Assembly: GCA_022829145.1 (NCBI GenBank)
Contig: CM040750.1
Span: 4,035,001 to 4,099,000 of the forward strand
Direction of reading: 5' to 3'
DNA from: Albula goreensis
Lineage: Eukaryota > Chordata > Actinopteri > Albuliformes > Albulidae
DNA length: 64,000 bases
This document shows positions 56,501 to 64,000 of the stretch, piece by piece. Position 1 is the first letter of the stretch, and every line of letters begins with the position of its first letter. A program made the translations under genes and the position numbers. The notes under the pieces were generated by a model. That model ran no database searches. It worked only from the letters and a program-made list of their open reading frames with translations, and had not been told where the DNA came from.

Positions 56501-59500
56501 TTGTAAAGCATTCAACAAAAGTCAACATTTTCAGTTTCTGCTTCATCGTACACTTTCCAGTCTGTGCGGTGACAAACATAACACCGATGAAACGAAATGT
56601 TGTTCTAAACGCGATATGGCACTTGCGAGTTTCTAAGGTGCGCATGAAACACGTTCATTCGCTCCTGCCTTGCTGTACATGAGTTAAGAAAGCCAAAAAA
56701 CTTAAAGTGAGTGAAAGAAAACGTTTTACTGTCAGTACACTCCAACAACTGCAAAAGTGCATATGGATGCAAGATCCAAGTTTCCAAGCTTGTTTGACTA
56801 AGAAAACTTAGTTTTGTGTTTGGCTCACAAACAAAGTCAGGTATAAATGATTTCTCATTCCTGGACTTGCAACACTTCAGTTTTCCTTCTTGGCCAGTGC
56901 CAGTGTAAGGTTCATGTTTCTTCTTCATTGTGAGAGCAGTACAGCTCTCTGCAATGAAAAGAACTCTCACAGTGACTGAATCTTTACTCTGACAGTATAC
57001 GCTGGATCGCACCTCGCAAAGACTTAAGAAAGTACATGCGTGTTGTAAAGCATTCAACAAAAGTCAACATTTTCAGTTTCTGCTTCATCGTACACTTTCC
57101 AGTCTGTGCGGTGACAAACATAACACCGATGAAACGAAATGTTGTTCTAAACGCGATATGGCACTTGCGAGTTTCTAAGGTGCGCATGAAACACGTTCAT
57201 TCGCTCCTGTGCTGTACATGAGTTAAGAAAGCCAAAAACTTAAAGTGAGTGAAGGAAAACGTTTTACTGTCAGTACACTCCAACAACTGCAAAAGTGCAT
57301 ATGGATGCAAGATCCAAGTTTCCAAGCTTGTTTGACTAAGAAAACTTAGTTTTGTGTTTGGCTCACAAACAAAGTCAGGTATAAATGATTTCTCATTCCT
57401 GGACTTGCAACACTTCAGTTTTCCTTCTTGGCCAGTGCCAGTGTAAGGTTCATGTTTCTCTTCATTGTGAGAGCAGTACAGCTCTCTGCAATGAAAAGAA
57501 CTCTCACAGTGACTGAATCTTTACTCTGACAGTATTCGCTGGATCGCACCTCGCAAAGACTTAAGAAAGTACATGCGTTGTAAAGCATTCAACAAAAGTC
57601 AACATTTTCAGTTTCTGCTTCATCGTACCTTTTCCAGTCTGTGCGGTGACAAACATAACACCGATGAAACGAAATGTTGTTCTAAACGCGATATGGCACT
57701 TGCGAGTTTCTAAGGTGCGCATGAAACACGTTCATTCGCTCCTGTGCTGTACATGAGTTAAGAAAGCCAAAAACTTAAAGTGAGTGAAGGAAAACATTTT
57801 TACTGTCAGTACACTCCAACAACTGCAAAAGTGCATATGGATGCAAGATCCAAGTTTCCAAGCTTGTTTGACTAAGAAAACTTAGTTTTGTGTTTGGCTC
57901 ACAAACAAAGTCAGGTATAAATGATTTCTCATTCCTGGACTTGCAACACTTCAGTTTTCCTTCTTGGCCAGTGCCAGTGTAAGGTTCATGTTTCTCTTCA
58001 TTGTGAGAGCAGTACAGCTCTCTGCAATGAAAAGAACTCTCACAGTGACTGAATCTTTACTCTGACAGTATTCGCTGGATCGCACCTCGCAAAGACTTAA
58101 GAAAGTACATGCGTGTGTAAAGCATTCAACAAAAGTCAACATTTTCAGTTTCTGCTTCATCGTACACTTTTCCAGTCTGTGCGGTGACAAACATAACACC
58201 GATGAAACGAAATGTTGTTCTAAACGCGATATGGCACTTGCGAGTTTCTAAGGTGCGCATGAAACACGTTCATTCGCTCCTGTGCTGTACATGAGTTAAG
58301 AAAGCCAAAAACTTAAAGTGAGTGAAGGAAAACGTTTTACTGTCAGTACACTCCAACAACTGCAAAAGTGCATATGGATGCAAGATCCAAGTTTCCAAGC
58401 TTGTTTGACTAAGAAAACTTAGTTTTGTGTTTGGCTCACAAACAAAGTCAGGTATAAATGATTTCTCATTCCTGGACTTGCAACACTTCAGTTTTCCTTC
58501 TTGGCCAGTGCCAGTGTAAGGTTCATGTTTCTCTTCATTGTGAGAGCAGTACAGCTCTCTGCAATGAAAAGAACTCTCACAGTGACTGAATCTTTACTCT
58601 GACAGTATTCGCTGGATCGCACTCGCAAAGACTTAAGAAAGTACATGCGTGTTGTAAAGCATTCAACAAAAGTCAACATTTTCAGTTTCTGCTTCATCGT
58701 ACACTTTCCAGTCTGTGCGGTGACAAACATAACACCGATGAAACGAAATGTTGTTCTAAACGCGATATGGCACTTGCGAAGTTTCTAAGGTGCGCATGAA
58801 ACACGTTCATTCGCTCCTGTGCTGTACATGAGTTAAGAAAGCCAAAAAACTTAAAGTGAGTGAAGGAAAACATTTTTACTGTCAGTACACTCCAACAACT
58901 GCAAAAGTGCATACGGATGCAAGATCCAAGTTTCCAAGCTTGTTTGACTAAGAAAACTTAGTTTTGTGTTTGGCTCACAAACAAACTCAGGTATAAATGA
59001 TTTCTCATTCCTGGACTTGCAACACTTCAGTTTTCATTCTTGGCCAGTGCCAGTGTCAGTGAGGTTCATGTTTCTCTTCATTGTGAGAGCAGTACAGCTC
59101 TCTGCAATGAAAAGAACTCTCACAGTGACTGAATCTTTACTCTGACAGTATACGCTGGATCGCACCTCGCAAAGACTTAAGAAAGTACATGCGTGTTGTA
59201 AAGCATTCAACAAAAGTCAACATTTTCAGTTTCTGCTTCATCGTACACGTTCCAGTCTGTGCGGTGACAAACATAACACCGATGAAACGAAATGTTGTTC
59301 TAAACGCGATATGGCACTTGAGAGTTTCTAAGGTGCGCATGAAACACATTCATTCGCTCCTGTGCTGTACATGAGTTAAGAAAGCCAAAAAACTTAAAGT
59401 GAGTGAAGGAAAACGTTTTTATTGTCAGTACACTCCAACAACTGCAAAAGTGCATATGGATGCAAGATTCAAGTTTCCAAGCTTGTTTGACTAAGAATAC

Positions 59501-62500
59501 TTAGTTTTGTGTTTGGCTCACAAACAAACTAGGGATAAATGATTTCTCATTCCTGGACTTGCAACACTTCAGTTTTCCTTCTTGGCCAGTGCCAGTGTAA
59601 GGTTCATGTTTCTCTTCATTGTGACAGCAGTACAGCTCTCTGCAATGAAAAGAACTCTCACAGTGACTGAATCTTTACTCTGACAGTATACGCTGGATCG
59701 CACCTCGCCAAAACTTAAGAAAGTACATGCGTGTTGTAAAGCATTCAACAAAAGTCAACATTTTCAGTTTCTGCTTCATCGTACACTTTCCAGTCTGTGC
59801 GGTGACAAACATAACACCGATGAAACGAAATGTTGTTCTAAACGCGATATGGCACTTGCGAGTTTCTAAGGTGCGCATGAAACACGTTCATTCGCTCCTG
59901 TGCTGTACATGAGTTAAGAAAGCACAAAAAACTTAAAGTGAGTGAAGGAAAACATTTTTACTGTCAGTACACTCCAACAACTGCAAAAGTGCATACGGAT
60001 GCAAGATCCAAGTTTCCAAGCTTGTTTGACTAAGAAAACTTAGTTTTGTGTTTGGCTCACAAACAAAGTCAGGTATAAATGATTTCTCATTCCTGGACTT
60101 GCAACACTTCAGTTTTCCTTCTTGGCCAGTGCCAGTGTAAGGTTCATGTTTCTCTTCATTGTGAGAGCAGTACAGCTCTCTGCAATGAAAAGAACTCTCA
60201 CAGTGACTGAATCTTTACTCTGACAGTATTCGCTGGATCGCACCTCGCAAAGACTTAAGAAAGTACATGCGTGTGTAAAGCATTCAACAAAAGTCAACAT
60301 TTTCAGTTTCTGCTTCATCGTACACTTTCCAGTCTGTGCGGTGACAAACATAACACCGATGAAACGAAATGTTGTTCTAAACGCGATATGGCACTTGCGA
60401 GTTTCTAAGGTGCGCATGAAACACGTTCATTCGCTCCTGTGCTGTACATGAGTTAAGAAAGCCAAAAAACTTAAAGTGAGTGAAGGAAAACGTTTTACTG
60501 TCAGTACACTCCAACAACTGCAAAAGTGCATATGGATGCAAGATCCAAGTTTCCAAGCTTGTTTGACTAAGAAAACTTAGTTTTGTGTTTGGCTCACAAA
60601 CAAACTCAGGTATGAATGATTTCTCATTCCTGGACTTGCAACACTTCAGTTTTCCTTCTTGGCCAGTGCCAGTGTAAGGTTCATGTTTCTCTTCATTGTG
60701 AGAGCAGTACAGCTCTCTGCAATGAAAAGAACTCTCACAGTGACTGAATCTTTGACAGTATACGCTGGATCGCACCTCGCCAAAACTTAAGAAAGTACAT
60801 GCGTGTTGTAAAGCATTCAACAAAAGTCAACATTTTCAGTTTCTGCTTCATCGTACACTTTCCAGTCTGTGCGGTGACAAACATAACACCGATGAAACGA
60901 AATGTTGTTCTAAACGCGATATGGCACTTGCGAGTTTCTAAGGTGCGCATGAAACACGTTCATTCGCTCCTGTGCTGTACATGAGTTAAGAAAGCCAAAA
61001 ACTTAAAGTGAGTGAAGGAAAACGTTTTCACTGTCAGTACACTCCAACAACTGCAAAAGTGCATATGGATGCAAGATCCAAGTTTCCAAGCTTGTTTGAC
61101 TAAGAAAACTTAGTTTTGTGTTTGGCTCACAAACAAAGTCAGGTATAAATGATTTCTCATTCCTGGACTTGCAACACTTCAGTTTTCCTTCTTGGCCAGT
61201 GCCAGTGTAAGGTTCATGTTTCTCTTCATTGTGAGAGCAGTACAGCTCTCTGCAATGAAAAGAACTCTCACAGTGACTGAATCTTTACTCTGACAGTATT
61301 CGCTGGATCGCACCTCGCAAAGACTTAAGAAAGTACATGCGTGTGTAAAGCATTCAACAAAAGTCAACATTTTCAGTTTCTGCTTCATCGTACCTTTTCC
61401 AGTCTGTGCGGTGACAAACATAACACCGATGAAACGAAATGTTGTTCTAAACGCGATATGGCACTTGCGAGTTTCTAAGGTGCGCATGAAACACGTTCAT
61501 TCGCTCCTGTGCTGTACATGAGTTAAGAAAGCACAAAAAACTTAAAGTGAGTGAAGGAAAACATTTTTACTGTCAGTACACTCCAACAACTGCAAAAGTG
61601 CATACGGATGCAAGATCCAAGTTTCCAAGCTTGTTTGACTAAGAAAACTTAGTTTTGTGTTTGGCTCACAAACAAAGTCAGGTATAAATGATTTCTCATT
61701 CCTGGACTTGCAACACTTCAGTTTTCCTTCTTGGCCAGTGCCAGTGTGTAAGGTTCATGTTTCTCTTCATTGTGAGAGCAGTACAGCTCTCTGCAATGAA
61801 AAGAACTCTCACAGTGACTGAATCTTTACTCTGACAGTATTCGCTGGATCGCACCTCGCAAAGACTTAAGAAAGTACATGCGTGTGTAAAGCATTCAAAC
61901 AAAAGTCAACATTTTCAGTTTCTGCTTCATCGTACACTTTTCCAGTCTGTGCGGTGACAAACATAACACCGATGAAACGAAATGTTGTTCTAAACGCGAT
62001 ATGGCACTTGCGAGTTTCTAAGGTGCGCATGAAACACGTTCATTCGCTCCTGTGCTGTACATGAGTTAAGAAAGCCAAAAACTTAAAGTGAGTGAAGGAA
62101 AACGTTTTACTGTCAGTACACTCCAACAACTGCAAAAGTGCATATGGATGCAAGATCCAAGTTTCCAAGCTTGTTTGACTAAGAAAACTTAGTTTTGTGT
62201 TTGGCTCACAAACAAAGTCAGGTATAAATGATTTCTCATTCCTGGACTTGCAACACTTCAGTTTTCCTTCTTGGCCAGTGCCAGTGTAAGGTTCATGTTT
62301 CTCTTCATTGTGAGAGCAGTACAGCTCTCTGCAATGAAAAGAACTCTCACAGTGACTGAATCTTTACTCTGACAGTATTCGCTGGATCGCACCTCGCAAA
62401 GACTTAAGAAAGTACATGCGTGTTGTAAAGCATTCAACAAAAGTCAACATTTTCAGTTTCTGCTTCATCGTACACTTTTCCAGTCTGTGCGGTGACAAAC

Positions 62501-64000
62501 ATAACACCGATGAAACGAAATGTTGTTCTAAACGCGATATGGCACTTGCGAGTTTCTAAGGTGCGCATGAAACACGTTCATTCGCTCCTGTGCTGTACAT
62601 GAGTTAAGAAAGCCAAAAACTTAAAGTGAGTGAAGGAAAACATTTTTACTGTCAGTACACTCCAACAACTGCAAAAGTGCATATGGATGCAAGATCCAAG
62701 TTTCCAAGCTTGTTTGACTAAGAAAACTTAGTTTTGTGTTTGGCTCACAAACAAAGTCAGGTATAAATGATTTCTCATTCCTGGACTTGCAACACTTCAG
62801 TTTTCCTTCTTGGCCAGTGCCAGTGTAAGGTTCATGTTTCTCTTCATTGTGAGAGCAGTACAGCTCTCTGCAATGAAAAGAACTCTCACAGTGACTGAAT
62901 CTTTACTCTGACAGTATTCGCTGGATCGCACCTCGCAAAGACTTAAGAAAGTACATGCGTGTTGTAAAGCATTCAACAAAAGTCAACATTTTCAGTTTCT
63001 GCTTCATCGTACACTTTTCCAGTCTGTGCGGTGACAAACATAACACCGATGAAACGAAATGTTGTTCTAAACGCGATATGGCACTTGCGAGTTTCTAAGG
63101 TGCGCATGAAACACGTTTCATTCGCTCCTGTGCTGTACATGAGTTAAGAAAGCCAAAAACTTAAAGTGAGTGAAGGAAAACATTTTTACTGTCAGTACAC
63201 TCCAACAACTGCAAAAGTGCATATGGATGCAAGATCCAAGTTTCCAAGCTTGTTTGACTAAGAAAACTTAGTTTTGTGTTTGGCTCACAAACAAACTCAG
63301 GTATAAATGATTTCTCATTCCTGGACTTGCAACACTTCAGTTTTCCTTCTTGGCCAGTGCCAGTGTAAGGTTCATGTTTCTCTTCATTGTGAGAGCAGTA
63401 CAGCTCTCTGCAATGAAAAGAACTCTCACAGTGACTGAATCTTTACTCTGACAGTATACGCTGGATCGCACCTCGCAAAGACTTAAGAAAGTACATGCGT
63501 GTAAAGCATTCAACAAAAGTCAACATTTTCAGTTTCTGCTTCATCGTACACTTTCCAGTCTGTGCGGTGACAAACATAACACCGATGAAACGAAATGTTG
63601 TTCTAAACGCGATATGGCACTTGCGAGTTTCTAAAGGCGCATGAAACACGTTCATTCGCTCCTGTGCTGTACATGAGTTAAGAAAGCCAAAAACTTAAAG
63701 TGAGTGAAGGAAAACGTTTTTACTGTCAGTACACTCCAACAACTGCAAAAGTGCATATGGATGCAAGATCCAAGTTTCCAAGCTTGTTTGACTAAGAAAA
63801 CTTAGTTTTGTGTTTGGCTCACAAACAAGTCAGGTATAAATGATTTCTCATTCCTGGACTTGCAACACTTCAGTTTTCCTTCTTGGCCAGTGCCAGTGTA
63901 AGGTTCATGTTTCTCTTCATTGTGAGAGCAGTACAGCTCTCTGCAATGAAAAGAACTCTCACAGTGACTGAATCTTTACTCTGACAGTATTACGCTGGAT
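47516..64000 (-). repeat. Satellite array, zone 3b: homogenised monomers with higher-order structure
   Basis: About 30 monomers of ~535-540 bp, very alike. Marker states alternate between units: GCACAAAAAAC with ACATTTTTAC and CATACGG, versus GCCAAAAAC with ACGTTTT(C)AC and CATATGG. Rare variants pair at fixed distances: ACACGTTCC at 55473/59245 and GTGACAGCAG at 55848/59621 (~3.77 kb), and AATCTTTGACAG at 51714/52787 (1.07 kb). A shortened monomer lies around 49220-49330. The array continues past the window. Confidence 0.95.

Noticed and set aside
22645..64000. CRISPR-like array of direct repeats
   Set aside because: Units are ~538 bp head-to-tail copies without unique spacers, in a eukaryotic context with SINE and LTR elements.

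Overview
The window is eukaryotic and looks like a teleost fish repeat-rich region. The evidence is a tRNA-headed SINE of the fish V-SINE type, a nested hAT element with a ZBED5-like transposase, a vertebrate-type Copia element, a Ngaro (DIRS-superfamily) tyrosine-recombinase retrotransposon, a gene relic of the fish-expanded 'SAMD3-like' family, and a ~538-bp satellite that fills about two thirds of the window. I see no intact host gene, no rRNA or tRNA gene, and no CRISPR array.

Layout. 1-1759: satellite array in one orientation, ending in a 500-N gap (1760-2259). 2260-17272: a decayed multi-exon gene on the + strand. Its recognisable blocks are a C2H2 finger/HDLFEGV block (3071-3895), a SAM-like exon (4560-4706), a large exon (5292-6217) split by a SINE, and small exons at 6435-6496, 14703-14858 and 16835-16959. 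A hAT transposon (6498-14271) with a perfect 8-bp target duplication sits exactly on the splice donor of the 6435-6496 exon. A Copia element (8184-12939, minus strand) is nested inside the hAT transposase gene. The last intron holds a CA-rich minisatellite (15082-15889) and a ~700-bp solo LTR (15974-16673).

17273-64000: the same satellite in the opposite orientation. It is interrupted by a Ngaro element (18016-22644) whose split direct repeats (A1, B1-A2, B2) are complete but whose genes are broken, and by a second 500-N gap (47016-47515). The large array has three zones. 22.6-25.6 kb holds plain ~538-bp monomers. 25.6-42.8 kb is enriched in ~356-bp and ~260-bp deletion monomers. 42.8-64 kb holds full-length monomers with higher-order duplications, with shared rare variants recurring at ~3.77 kb and ~9.38 kb.

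Relative history (inference): the SAMD3-like gene decayed; hAT entered its splice donor; Copia entered the hAT; the LTRs of Copia differ by only four substitutions, so that step is recent. Ngaro entered an existing satellite monomer without target duplication. Most-noted observations are a TGA-CTA junction between in-frame gag and RT in Ngaro, and a Copia primer site that both complements the anticodon arm and copies the acceptor 3' end of initiator tRNA-Met. No ORF within the satellite is believed to be a gene.
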